The notes beneath the pieces are model-generated. The model saw nothing but the letters and a program-made list of their open reading frames with translations. It was not told where the DNA came from and made no database searches. A stretch of DNA of 64,000 nt, from positions 603,605 through 667,604 of the forward strand of contig NZ_JACCCG010000001.1 in assembly GCF_013410955.1 (NCBI RefSeq). Reading direction: 5' to 3'. This stretch comes from Microbacterium sp. AK009 (GTDB lineage: Bacteria; Actinomycetota; Actinomycetes; Actinomycetales; Microbacteriaceae). Position 1 is the first letter of the stretch, and each line of letters opens with the position of its first letter. This document shows, in pieces, positions 38,014 to 46,243 of this stretch. The position numbers were made by a program, and so were the translations under genes.

Positions 38014-38496
38014 GTGGCACGACGATCAGGACGCGGCTGGGACGCGTCGTCCGACGACCATGACGATCAGGTCCCGGTCGACATCGACTGGGACCATTTG
38101 AGAACCGTCGCCATCGGGGCGGCATCGCGGGCCTACGCCCCGTATTCGCGCTATCGCGTCGGTGCGGCGGCGCTCGTCTCCGACGGACGCGTGGTGGCGG
38201 GGTGCAATGTCGAGAACGCCTCCTACGGCGTCACCCTGTGCGCCGAATGCGGGCTGGTGTCCGAGCTGCACATGTCCGGCGGGGGTCGGCTCGTTGCGTT
38301 CGTGTGCGTCAACGGCGAGAGCGAGACGATCATGCCGTGCGGGCGCTGCCGGCAGCTGCTGTTCGAACACGCGATCCCCGGGATGCTGCTGGAGACCGTC
38401 TCGGGCATCCGCACCATCGACGAGGTGCTGCCCGATGCCTTCGGCCCGCGCGACCTCGACGCGCGACCGGGCCGCGAGTCGGAGTCGGCGCGATGA
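38014..38496 (+). CDS. cdd: Cytidine deaminase
   Basis: The enzyme converts cytidine and deoxycytidine to uridine and deoxyuridine. The 160-residue protein shows the zinc site of the small tetrameric class as CAEC (catalytic Glu in the CAE box) and PCGRCRQ, with the substrate motif NVENASYG. GTG 38014 follows GGGGTGAGT directly after the permease stop. The N-terminal 25 residues are an acidic extension beyond the usual start. It overlaps deoA by 4 bp. Confidence 0.95.
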   Translation: MARRSGRGWDASSDDHDDQVPVDIDWDHLRTVAIGAASRAYAPYSRYRVGAAALVSDGRVVAGCNVENASYGVTLCAECGLVSELHMSGGGRLVAFVCVNGESETIMPCGRCRQLLFEHAIPGMLLETVSGIRTIDEVLPDAFGPRDLDARPGRESESAR

Positions 38497-39803
38497 GCGG
38501 CACCGCCGCGCCCGAGCCCTTCGACGCCGTCGACGTCATCCGCGCCAAGCGTGACGGGGGCGCCGTTCCCGAGGATGCGCTTCGCTGGATGATCGACGCC
38601 TACACCCGTGGGTTCGTCTCGGACGCGCAGATGTCGGCGTTCACGATGGCGGTGCTGCTCAACGGCATGTCGCGGGATGAGATCCGCGTGATGACCGACG
38701 CGATGATCGCCTCCGGCGAGCGAATGACCTTTCAGGGCCTCGGCAAGACCACCGTCGACAAGCACTCCACGGGCGGCGTCGGCGACAAGATCACCCTGCC
38801 GCTCGCGCCGCTCGTCGCGGCGTTCGGCGTGGCGGTTCCGCAGCTCTCGGGTCGCGGGCTCGGCCACACCGGCGGCACCCTCGACAAGCTGGAGTCGATC
38901 CCCGGATGGCGCGCCGCGCTGACGAACGATGAGCTTCACGCGCAGCTGCGCGACGTCGGAGCGGTCATCTGCGCGGCGGGTTCGGGGCTGGCGCCGGCGG
39001 ACAAGCGCCTGTACGCCCTCCGGGATGTCACCGGGACCGTCGAGGCTATTCCGCTCATCGCATCGAGCATCATGTCCAAGAAGATCGCGGAGGGGACGGC
39101 CGCGCTGGTGCTGGACGTGAAGTTCGGCTCGGGAGCGTTCATGCAGGACATCGACCGGGCGCGCGAGCTGGCGCGCACGATGGTCGGACTCGGCACCGAT
39201 TCGGGGGTCGCGACGACGGCGCTCCTCACCGACATGGACACGCCGCTGGGCCTTGCGATCGGCAACGCCAACGAGGTGCGCGAGTCGGTCGAGGTGCTCG
39301 CCGGCGGCGGGCCTGCCGACGTCGTGGAGCTGACGGTCGCGCTGGCGCGGGAGATGCTCGCCCTCGCCGGGCAGCCCGATGCCGACGTGGCGGCGGCCCT
39401 GCAGGACGGTCGGGCGATGGATGTCTGGCGGGCGATGATCCGCGCGCAGGACGGCGACCCCGACGCCCCGCTCCCCACGGCACGCGAGACGCACACGGTC
39501 ACCGCGCCGCGCAGCGGCATCGTCGGCCGTATGGAGGCCCTGCCGTTCGGCATCGCCGCGTGGCGCCTGGGTGCGGGCCGCGCCCGCGCCGAGGACGCCG
39601 TCGTCCATGCGGCCGGCATCGACCTGCACGTCAAGCCCGGCGACCGGGTCGCCGAAGGCGCACCCGTCTTCACCCTCTCTGCCGATGACCCGGCGCGTTT
39701 CTCCCGGGCACTGGACGCCGTCGAGGGGGCGTGGGACATTGGCGAAGACGCGCCTCCCGCGTCATCCCTCGTTCGCGAACGCATCACCGCCGACTCGATC
39801 TGA
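38493..39803 (+). CDS. deoA: Thymidine phosphorylase
   Basis: The enzyme splits thymidine (and deoxyuridine) with phosphate to the base and deoxyribose 1-phosphate. The 436-residue protein has the pyrimidine phosphorylase motif KHSTGGVGDKITL and the signature SGRGLGHTGGTLDKLE. The lid and C-terminal barrel-sandwich domain (about 350-436) are complete. It acts directly after Cdd in the same operon. A broader uridine-accepting activity is possible. Confidence 0.96.
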   Translation: MSGTAAPEPFDAVDVIRAKRDGGAVPEDALRWMIDAYTRGFVSDAQMSAFTMAVLLNGMSRDEIRVMTDAMIASGERMTFQGLGKTTVDKHSTGGVGDKITLPLAPLVAAFGVAVPQLSGRGLGHTGGTLDKLESIPGWRAALTNDELHAQLRDVGAVICAAGSGLAPADKRLYALRDVTGTVEAIPLIASSIMSKKIAEGTAALVLDVKFGSGAFMQDIDRARELARTMVGLGTDSGVATTALLTDMDTPLGLAIGNANEVRESVEVLAGGGPADVVELTVALAREMLALAGQPDADVAAALQDGRAMDVWRAMIRAQDGDPDAPLPTARETHTVTAPRSGIVGRMEALPFGIAAWRLGAGRARAEDAVVHAAGIDLHVKPGDRVAEGAPVFTLSADDPARFSRALDAVEGAWDIGEDAPPASSLVRERITADSI

Positions 39804-39836
39804 TTCGCCGCTCGCCCCAACCCCCGGAGGAACACG

Positions 39837-40952
39837 ATGGCCATCGATCAGCACGGTGACGCCCAGCTGGAGGGTGTGTCTCTGCGGAGCCTGCCCAAGA
39901 TCTCCCTGCACGACCACCTCGACGGCGGGCTGCGGCCCGCGACGATCGTGGAGCTCGCCGACGACGCCGATGTCGACCTCCCCGAGGACGACGCCGACGC
40001 ACTGGGGGAGTGGTTCGCCGAGAAGAGCGACTCGGGGTCTCTGGTGGAGTACCTCAAGACCTTCGACGTCACGCTGTCGGTGCTGCAGACCCGCGAGGGT
40101 CTCACGCGGGTGGCACGCGAGTTCGTCGAGGACCTCGCGGCCGACGGTGTGATCTACGGCGAGGTGCGGTGGGCGCCCGAGCAGCACCTGGGCGGCGGCC
40201 TGACCCTCGACGAGGTCGTGGAGGCGGTGCAGGACGGCATCGAGGAAGGCGAGGATCTCGCCGCTGACGCGGGGCGCGACATCCGCGTCGGCCAGCTCAT
40301 CACCGCCATGCGCCACACCGATCGGTCGCACGAGATCGCACGGCTCGCGGTGGAGTGGCGGGGGCGCGGCGCCGTGGGGTTCGACATCGCCGGCCCCGAG
40401 GACGGCTTCCTCCCGTCGCGGCACCGCAAGGCGTTCGACTACCTCGCAGGACAGTTCTTCCCCGTCACGGTGCATGCCGGCGAGGCGGCGGGGCTGGAGT
40501 CGATCCGGTCGGCGCTCCTCGACGGCCGGGCGTTGCGGCTGGGGCACGGCGTGCGCATCGCAGAGGATCTCGACATCGTCGAGCGCTCGGGCGAAGAGGT
40601 GCTCGTCGAATTCGGCGACCTCGCCCGGTGGGTGCGCGACCGCGAGATCCCGCTGGAGCTGTCGCCCTCGTCGAACCTGCAGACCGGGGCGATCCAGCGG
40701 TGGGGTACCGACTTCGAAGACCACCCGTTCGACCTCCTCTACCAGCTGGGTTTCGCGGTGACGGTCAACGTCGACAACCGGCTCATGAGCCGCACGTCGC
40801 TGACGCGCGAGCTCGCGCTGCTGGCCCAGGCCTTCGACTACGGGCTCGACGACCTCGAGGCGTTCCAGATGAACGCCGCTGCGGGCGCCTTCCTCCCCGT
40901 GGAGCAGCGCGAGGAGCTCATCGACCTCATCTCCGAGGGCTTCGACCGCTAG
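39837..40952 (+). CDS. add: Adenosine deaminase
   Basis: This 371-residue zinc enzyme deaminates adenosine and deoxyadenosine to inosine forms. The metal ligands lie in SLHDHLDGG and TVHAGEAAG, the catalytic Glu is in HAGE, and LGHGVRI and LSPSSNLQTG complete the site. It starts at ATG 39837 after GGAGGA. It completes the catabolic part of the nucleoside operon. The inosine produced would feed the purine nucleoside phosphorylase at 56101. Confidence 0.95.
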   Translation: MAIDQHGDAQLEGVSLRSLPKISLHDHLDGGLRPATIVELADDADVDLPEDDADALGEWFAEKSDSGSLVEYLKTFDVTLSVLQTREGLTRVAREFVEDLAADGVIYGEVRWAPEQHLGGGLTLDEVVEAVQDGIEEGEDLAADAGRDIRVGQLITAMRHTDRSHEIARLAVEWRGRGAVGFDIAGPEDGFLPSRHRKAFDYLAGQFFPVTVHAGEAAGLESIRSALLDGRALRLGHGVRIAEDLDIVERSGEEVLVEFGDLARWVRDREIPLELSPSSNLQTGAIQRWGTDFEDHPFDLLYQLGFAVTVNVDNRLMSRTSLTRELALLAQAFDYGLDDLEAFQMNAAAGAFLPVEQREELIDLISEGFDR

Positions 40953-40980
40953 GCGAGGCCGGTCGCCTGCGTGCCGGGTG

Positions 40981-41061
40981 CCCAACTCCTGCAGAATCCA
41001 CGGCCGCGGCCCCGAAACCCCCGTTTTCGGGCTTGTCACCCGCGATGTGCAGGAGTTAGGG
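40981..41061. repeat. Palindromic repeat family 3, left copy
   Basis: Outer arms begin CCCAACTCCTGCAGAATC and end ATGTGCAGGAGTTAGGG. An inner hairpin pairs GCCCCGAAA with TTTTCGGGC. The element lies 28 bp after add and 8 bp before the end of the convergent nuclease-like gene, so it can also serve as a terminator for both. Confidence 0.8.
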
Positions 41062-41068
41062 ACACGCG

Positions 41069-41962
41069 TCAAGGCGCTCGGCGTTTGAGAACGACGGTTC
41101 GGAGAGCGGTTGCTGTGGCGTCGTAGGCGTAGAGGAGATCTTCGGCCAGCGGGCGAATGGTGGTGTAGCCGAGTGATGCCGCGGCGATATCACGGCGCCG
41201 GTCGCGTCGCTGAGCGTCCCACCCCGCGTGATGAGCCTTGCTGTCGCATTCAACGATGAGCCACCCGTCCACGACGAAGTCCACCCTTCCTACGCCGGGG
41301 ATATCCACTTGGATCTGAACGTCGCGGCCCAGCCCGCGAAGGAGGAGCCGCATCAGGGTCTCAGGGCCCGATTCGCTGCGGCGATCGAGGAGTCGGCGAA
41401 GATGCCGATAGCGACGGGGGAGGAGAGCGAAGATCTCGGCGATGTCGATCTCCGAAATGAATCCGAGGTGCCAGGCGCTGTCGAGCGTGGCGACTGCGTC
41501 GCGAGGCATCTGACATTTCACGGCCTGGGCGAGGGCCTCGATCAATGGCGCTGACATCGACGCTCGTGGCTGACGGGATACCCGCCAATGCGGGGTGACG
41601 GTGCGGGGTCGTGCGGGAAGTCGACTTGCGCCGAGATCGAATTGGACGTGGATCCCCGTCGACGTTCGCACGAACGCGCCCAGGAGCGAGAGCAGGGAAA
41701 CGCAGTCCAGACGGCCCCCGTATCGCGCTGCCTGCTGGAGCTCGGCGCACATCGCAGAGTTGACATACCTGTCCCGTCGGACTCTGATCAGCCGGCCTTC
41801 CTGCAGCAGCCGGTCGACGCCGTGGCGACTGACCCCGCGCTCCGCCAGACCCCGCGCGCTCAGGAACGTCGCGGAGAGAATGTGCGTGGCGAAGCCGTTG
41901 TCACGTTGCATGACCTCTAGCAGAAGCGCCACGGTGCGGGTCTGGACGGCCGCGTCCCGCAT
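41069..41962 (-). CDS. AbiEi/DUF559-like putative nuclease, repeat-flanked
   Basis: This protein of about 297 residues joins an N-terminal winged helix (LAERGVSRHGVDRLLQEGRLIRVRRDRY) to a C-terminal PD-(D/E)XK-like domain. The candidate catalytic residues are the Glu of GPETLMR, the Asp of RVDFVVDG and the pair in IVECDSKAHH. An Arg-rich helix follows. Such proteins are common and strain-variable in actinobacteria, and their activity is unproven. The ATG at 41962 is provisional. An alternative at 42016 abuts the flanking palindrome, whose edge GGAGTT would supply its ribosome binding site. The gene stands alone between two same-orientation copies of palindrome family 3. Confidence 0.65.
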   Translation of the reverse strand: MRDAAVQTRTVALLLEVMQRDNGFATHILSATFLSARGLAERGVSRHGVDRLLQEGRLIRVRRDRYVNSAMCAELQQAARYGGRLDCVSLLSLLGAFVRTSTGIHVQFDLGASRLPARPRTVTPHWRVSRQPRASMSAPLIEALAQAVKCQMPRDAVATLDSAWHLGFISEIDIAEIFALLPRRYRHLRRLLDRRSESGPETLMRLLLRGLGRDVQIQVDIPGVGRVDFVVDGWLIVECDSKAHHAGWDAQRRDRRRDIAAASLGYTTIRPLAEDLLYAYDATATALRTVVLKRRAP

Positions 41963-42016
41963 CGGTGTACGGATCAGCGACCGGCGGTCTTGTGCAGGAG
42001 AGGACGCGACCTGCAT

Positions 42017-42080
42017 AACTCCGCAGAATCTACGCTGACAGCGCCGGAATGACCCTGGTTCGGGTCTTCGCACGCCAAAT
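42017..42080. repeat. Palindromic repeat family 3, right copy
   Basis: Outer arms AACTCCGCAGAATCTACGC and GCCAAATGTGAGGAGTT match the left copy at 40981 in sequence and orientation. An inner hairpin pairs GACCC with GGGTC. The pair of copies brackets the nuclease-like gene, at a distance of about 1.03 kb. Confidence 0.75.
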
Positions 42081-42100
42081 GTGAGGAGTTGCGCCGCGGG

Positions 42101-42916
42101 TCAGCGGGGGAAGGCCGCGACGAAGGGGGCGAGGAGGCCCGCCAGCTCGGATCGCATCTCGGGCAGCGTAATCGTCGCCTCATTGTTGCCTGCCTGCGGG
42201 CCGTAGGCGCCGAAGGCGGCGTGGTTGGCGCCCTCGATCTCCGCCATCACGGCGTCCTCCGGCAGCAGCGGCCGCGCGTCGGCGATCTGCTCGGGTGTGG
42301 ACAGGCCGTCGTCGCTGCCGGCGATGCTGATCACCGGCAGGTCCGACTCAGAGATGTCGCCCGCACAGTACGACGCGAAGAGCGCCAGCGCGTCGGCATC
42401 ACCGACGAGCTGGCACGCCCTCACGCCGCCGAGGGAGTGGCCGCCGACGATCCACTGTTCGACTCCGGGCACGAGGTCGGTGAACGCCGACAGAGGGCGC
42501 AGGTCGAAGAAGGCGAGGTTCAGCCAGGGCTTCGTGATGACGACCGTCACCCCGTCCTCCGCCACGACGTCGGCCATGGTCGCCGCGTATGCCGCGGCCT
42601 CGACCTTCGCGCCGGGGATGTAGACGAGGCCCACCTCTCCCGGCCCGCCGGCGGGCTCGAGGATGACGGCGGTCGAGGTGTCGGTGAAGGTGACTTCGGG
42701 ATTGCTCTGCACGTCCGCGAGCGGACCAGCCTCGGCCTGCATCACACCGACCTGGCTCCACACGACGAGCCCCCCGACAGCGAGAAGGAGGAGCAGAGCA
42801 AGCGATGCGAGCACCCACGCCAGCACACGCCGCCACCGGCGCCGCGGCCGGGGCGCCGTGGCACCGGACGGGTCGGCAGACCGCTCCGCTGACCTGTCGG
42901 CAGACCCCGATGACAC
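42101..42916 (-). CDS. Membrane-anchored alpha/beta hydrolase
   Basis: This protein of about 271 residues has a cytoplasmic N-terminus rich in Ser, Ala and Arg, one membrane helix (VLAWVLASLALLLLLAVGGL, about 37-56) and an extracellular hydrolase domain. The nucleophile elbow is GGHSLGG, the acid is probably in SIAGSDDGLS, and the His is in EGANHAAFG. The GTG start at 42916 is the best in-frame choice, but its ribosome binding site is poor. It follows mtlD on the same strand after 70 bp. The substrate is unknown. Confidence 0.8.
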   Translation of the reverse strand: MSSGSADRSAERSADPSGATAPRPRRRWRRVLAWVLASLALLLLLAVGGLVVWSQVGVMQAEAGPLADVQSNPEVTFTDTSTAVILEPAGGPGEVGLVYIPGAKVEAAAYAATMADVVAEDGVTVVITKPWLNLAFFDLRPLSAFTDLVPGVEQWIVGGHSLGGVRACQLVGDADALALFASYCAGDISESDLPVISIAGSDDGLSTPEQIADARPLLPEDAVMAEIEGANHAAFGAYGPQAGNNEATITLPEMRSELAGLLAPFVAAFPR

Positions 42917-42986
42917 TCCCTGAGCGTACCGCCGCCGGCCCACCGACCGACCGCCCGCGTGCCCGACCGGGCCCACCGCGCCGCGA

Positions 42987-44141
42987 TCAGCCCGCGAGCG
43001 CCGCCTGCCGGGCGGCGACCGCATCCCGAACGCGCTCGTACAGCGGGTGCGCGGCCTCGAGCCCGGTGACGGCGGTGGTCACCGCGTCGGCGTCCTGCGT
43101 GCGCAACATGGCCTGCAGCTCGACCGCTTGCGGGTCGTCGGGATCGTCGAACGCCAGCGCCGCCCCCATCGCCGCAACGAGCGCGTCCACGGACAATCCG
43201 CGTTCTGCGGCCTCCGCCGCCGGTCCGACGAATCGCTCGTTGCGCGAGAGCTTCCGCAGCGGCTGCCGTGCCACGCGACGCACGTGATCAGGCAGGGCGG
43301 GGTTGGCGAACCGGGCGAGGATCGTCGCGCGGTACTCGGCCAATTCCTCGGGAGAGAACTCGTGCTTGGCGATGAGCACCGCCGAGGTCTCCTTCAGCGC
43401 GGCCGCCACCGCCGAGGCGATGGAAGGGTCGGCCAGCGCGTCCGCGATCCGCTCGACCCCCGCCTGCGCGCCGAAGTACGCCGTCGCCGCGTGCCCGGTG
43501 TTCACGGTGAACAGCTTCCGCTCGATGTACGGCGCGAGGTCGTCGACGAAGTGTGCGCCCGGGATCGTGGGCGGGTGGTCGCCGAAGGGATGCCGCTCGA
43601 TCGCCCACTCGAAGAACGGCTCGACCGTGAGATCCACCCCGGCACCTGCGGGCTGCTCGGGCACGATCCGGTCGACCGCGGTGTTCGCGAACACCGCGCG
43701 GGCCTCCAGCGCCCCCCAGGCCTCGCCCGCGGCCTGGATCATCTCCTCGCGCAGCAGATCGGTGGCGTTGATGGCATTCTCGCAGGCCATGATCTGCAGC
43801 GGCGGCGAGGAGGGGTCGCGCAGCGCCAGCCCCGCGACCAGGTGCGGAGCGACGAAGCGCAGGATGGTCGGGCCGACCGCCGTGGTCACCACGTTCGCTC
43901 CCGCGACCTCCTCGATGACCTCGTCGGGGTGCTCGGCGCTGTTGATCGCGCGGAACCCGCTGACGACGTGATCGCGGCCGCCCTCCCCGACCTCGTGCAC
44001 GGTGTACTCCGATACGTCGTTGATGGCGTCGACGAGCGCCCCCGCGACATCCGAGAACACCACGTCGTAGCCGCCCTCGTGCAGCAGCAGGCCGACGAAG
44101 CCCCGCCCGATGTTGCCGGCGCCGAAGTGAACCGCCTTCAT
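42987..44141 (-). CDS. mtlD: Mannitol-1-phosphate 5-dehydrogenase
   Basis: The enzyme oxidises mannitol 1-phosphate to fructose 6-phosphate with NAD+. The 384-residue protein has the N-terminal NAD motif HFGAGNIGRGFVG at residues 5-17, the later catalytic segment ERKLFTVNTGHAATAY and a helical C-terminal domain. It overlaps mtlF by 4 bp and is the last step of the mannitol PTS pathway encoded by this operon. Confidence 0.96.
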   Translation of the reverse strand: MKAVHFGAGNIGRGFVGLLLHEGGYDVVFSDVAGALVDAINDVSEYTVHEVGEGGRDHVVSGFRAINSAEHPDEVIEEVAGANVVTTAVGPTILRFVAPHLVAGLALRDPSSPPLQIMACENAINATDLLREEMIQAAGEAWGALEARAVFANTAVDRIVPEQPAGAGVDLTVEPFFEWAIERHPFGDHPPTIPGAHFVDDLAPYIERKLFTVNTGHAATAYFGAQAGVERIADALADPSIASAVAAALKETSAVLIAKHEFSPEELAEYRATILARFANPALPDHVRRVARQPLRKLSRNERFVGPAAEAAERGLSVDALVAAMGAALAFDDPDDPQAVELQAMLRTQDADAVTTAVTGLEAAHPLYERVRDAVAARQAALAG

Positions 44142-44575
44142 TCCACGCCCGCCGCGACGGCGTCGTACAGCTCCTGCGCGGTCGACGTCGTCTTCAGCCG
44201 TGCCACGTCATCCTCCTCGGAGAACAGCAGCGCGATCCGCGAGAGGATCTCGAGGTGCTCGTCGCCCTTGCCGGCGATGCCGATGACGAACGTGACCTGC
44301 TCGCCGCCCCAGTCGACGCCGCCGTCGTAGCGGACGACCGACAGACCGGACTCGAGGATGGTGTCCTTGGTCTCGTTCGTCCCGTGCGGGATGGCCAGCT
44401 CGTTGCCCATGTAGGTCGAGACGGTCTGCTCGCGCTGCTGCATCGCGTCGAAGTAGGCGCCGGTGACGGCGCCGACCGACTCGAGGATCTCGGCGGCTTC
44501 GCGCATCGCCTCCTCGCGCGTCGCGCTGCCGGCGTGGATGCGGACCTGCCCCGGGGTGAGGACCTCACGTGCCAT
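44138..44575 (-). CDS. mtlF: Mannitol-specific PTS EIIA component
   Basis: This 145-residue cytosolic phosphocarrier takes phosphate from HPr and passes it to the EIIB domain of MtlA. The active His lies in LAIPHGTNE near residue 64. The separate EIIA with an EIICB MtlA is the Gram-positive arrangement. It starts at ATG 44575 with AAAGGCG upstream, 111 bp after mtlA, and overlaps mtlD. Confidence 0.95.
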   Translation of the reverse strand: MAREVLTPGQVRIHAGSATREEAMREAAEILESVGAVTGAYFDAMQQREQTVSTYMGNELAIPHGTNETKDTILESGLSVVRYDGGVDWGGEQVTFVIGIAGKGDEHLEILSRIALLFSEEDDVARLKTTSTAQELYDAVAAGVE

Positions 44576-44686
44576 GATTTCGCCTTTCGGTCGTGTCGTC
44601 GTGCGTCGTTGTCGCAGGTGGTGATGACGGATGCCGGGAGCTGCGCGTCCACGCGTCGGCCCCCGGCATCCTGGTTCGGCAGATGC

Positions 44687-46243
44687 TTACGCACCATCCT
44701 TGTGCTGATCGCGCACCAATTCCACGACCTCGTCGTAACGGGGCGAGTTCATGAAGTTGTCCACCGACACGTGGATCGCGTTCGGCGTCTGGCGGCGCGC
44801 GCGATCGGTGAGCTGGTTCTGCGTGATCACCAGGTCGGCGGACTCATCGAGCGCAGCGACGGCCTTGTTGACCACCGTCACGTCCTCGATACCGGCCTTC
44901 TTGATCTTGTTGCGCAGGACGCTGGCGCCCATGGCCGAGGAACCCATGCCGGCGTCGCAGGCGAAGACGATGCTCTTCACCTCGCGCTCGGTCATGACCG
45001 CCGGCTCCACGCCGCCGCCTGCCTGGGTGGCCGCGCCGCCGCGCAGGTTCGACAGCGCGTCGGAGGACTTGCCCTTGGCCGCCTCGGTCTGGGTGATCGC
45101 CGCGCCGAAGGCGTCGTCGGTCGCCGCGAGGGCCTCGAGGTCGCGCTTGCGCGAGGCCCGGAGGATGACCGCGGCGATGAGGAACGTCACGCCCGCCGAC
45201 AGGATGACCGAGAGGATGACCGCGAAGTAGGCGCCGTTCGCGGTCTGCAGCATCACGGCGATGATGCTTCCGGGAGCCGCCGGCGCGCGAAGCGCGCCGC
45301 CGAGAAGCATGTTGGTGGTGACACCGGTCATGCCGCCGGCGATCAGGGCGAGGATGACGGCCGGCTTCATCAGCGCGTAGGGGAAGTACACCTCGTGGAT
45401 GCCGCCGAAGAACTGGATGACCGCGGCACCCGGCGCCGAGGCGCGGGCAGCGCCGAGTCCGAAGATCGCGAACGCCAGCAGGAGGCCGAGACCCGGTCCG
45501 GGGTTGGCCTCGAGGAGGAACAGGATCGACGCGCCCTGCTCGTCGGCCTGCTGGATGCCGAGCGGGGTCAGCACCCCGTGGTTGATGGCGTTGTTCAGAA
45601 AGAGCACCTTCGCCGGTTCGATGATGATGCTCGTCAGCGGCAGGAGGTTCGCCTCGACGAGGAAGTCCACGGCGTTGCTGAGGGTGGTCATCAGGCCGTT
45701 CACCAGCCACGCGATGGGGTAGAACCCGACGACGGCCATCACGAAGCCCCAGATGCCGGCCGAGAACATGTTCACGAGCATCTCGAAGCCGGCGCGGATC
45801 TTGCCGTCCCACAGGCTGTCGAGCCACTTCATCGTGTACGCCGCCAGCGGCGCCATGATCATCGCGCCGATGAACATGTGCACCTCGCCGAGCTGGTTGT
45901 CGGCGGGGAGGGTCGCGTTGATGTCGGCGATCAGCTTGTCCGACCCGGCGATGGCCCCCATGACGGCGATCGAGGCGACCACGCCGCCGCGCACGCCGTA
46001 GACGATCGTGCCGCCGGTGTAGGCGATGATGATCGGCAGCAGGTAGTGGATGAAGGGGCCGACGATCGTCGCGAGGTCGGCGTTGGGCGTCCATCCGACC
46101 TCGATGAAGAACGCGGTGAAGATGCCCCATGCGATGAGCGCGGGGATGTTCGGCATGATCATGCCGGACAGGAACGTTCCGAAACGCTGAACGCCGACTC
46201 GCACTCCTCCCGGCTTCTTGGCCGGGGCAGACGTCGTTGTCAT
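44687..46243 (-). CDS. mtlA: Mannitol-specific PTS EIICB permease
   Basis: This 518-residue protein imports and phosphorylates mannitol. The EIIC domain (about 10-345) has the family segments FLSGMIMPNIPALIAWGIF and the substrate motif GGIHEVYFPYALMKP. A linker leads to the EIIB domain (about 415-518), whose phosphorylated Cys is in VFACDAGMGSSAMGA. I set the start at ATG 46243, which overlaps the ptsI stop by 4 bp. There is no fused EIIA, which is supplied by mtlF. Confidence 0.96.
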   Translation of the reverse strand: MTTTSAPAKKPGGVRVGVQRFGTFLSGMIMPNIPALIAWGIFTAFFIEVGWTPNADLATIVGPFIHYLLPIIIAYTGGTIVYGVRGGVVASIAVMGAIAGSDKLIADINATLPADNQLGEVHMFIGAMIMAPLAAYTMKWLDSLWDGKIRAGFEMLVNMFSAGIWGFVMAVVGFYPIAWLVNGLMTTLSNAVDFLVEANLLPLTSIIIEPAKVLFLNNAINHGVLTPLGIQQADEQGASILFLLEANPGPGLGLLLAFAIFGLGAARASAPGAAVIQFFGGIHEVYFPYALMKPAVILALIAGGMTGVTTNMLLGGALRAPAAPGSIIAVMLQTANGAYFAVILSVILSAGVTFLIAAVILRASRKRDLEALAATDDAFGAAITQTEAAKGKSSDALSNLRGGAATQAGGGVEPAVMTEREVKSIVFACDAGMGSSAMGASVLRNKIKKAGIEDVTVVNKAVAALDESADLVITQNQLTDRARRQTPNAIHVSVDNFMNSPRYDEVVELVRDQHKDGA

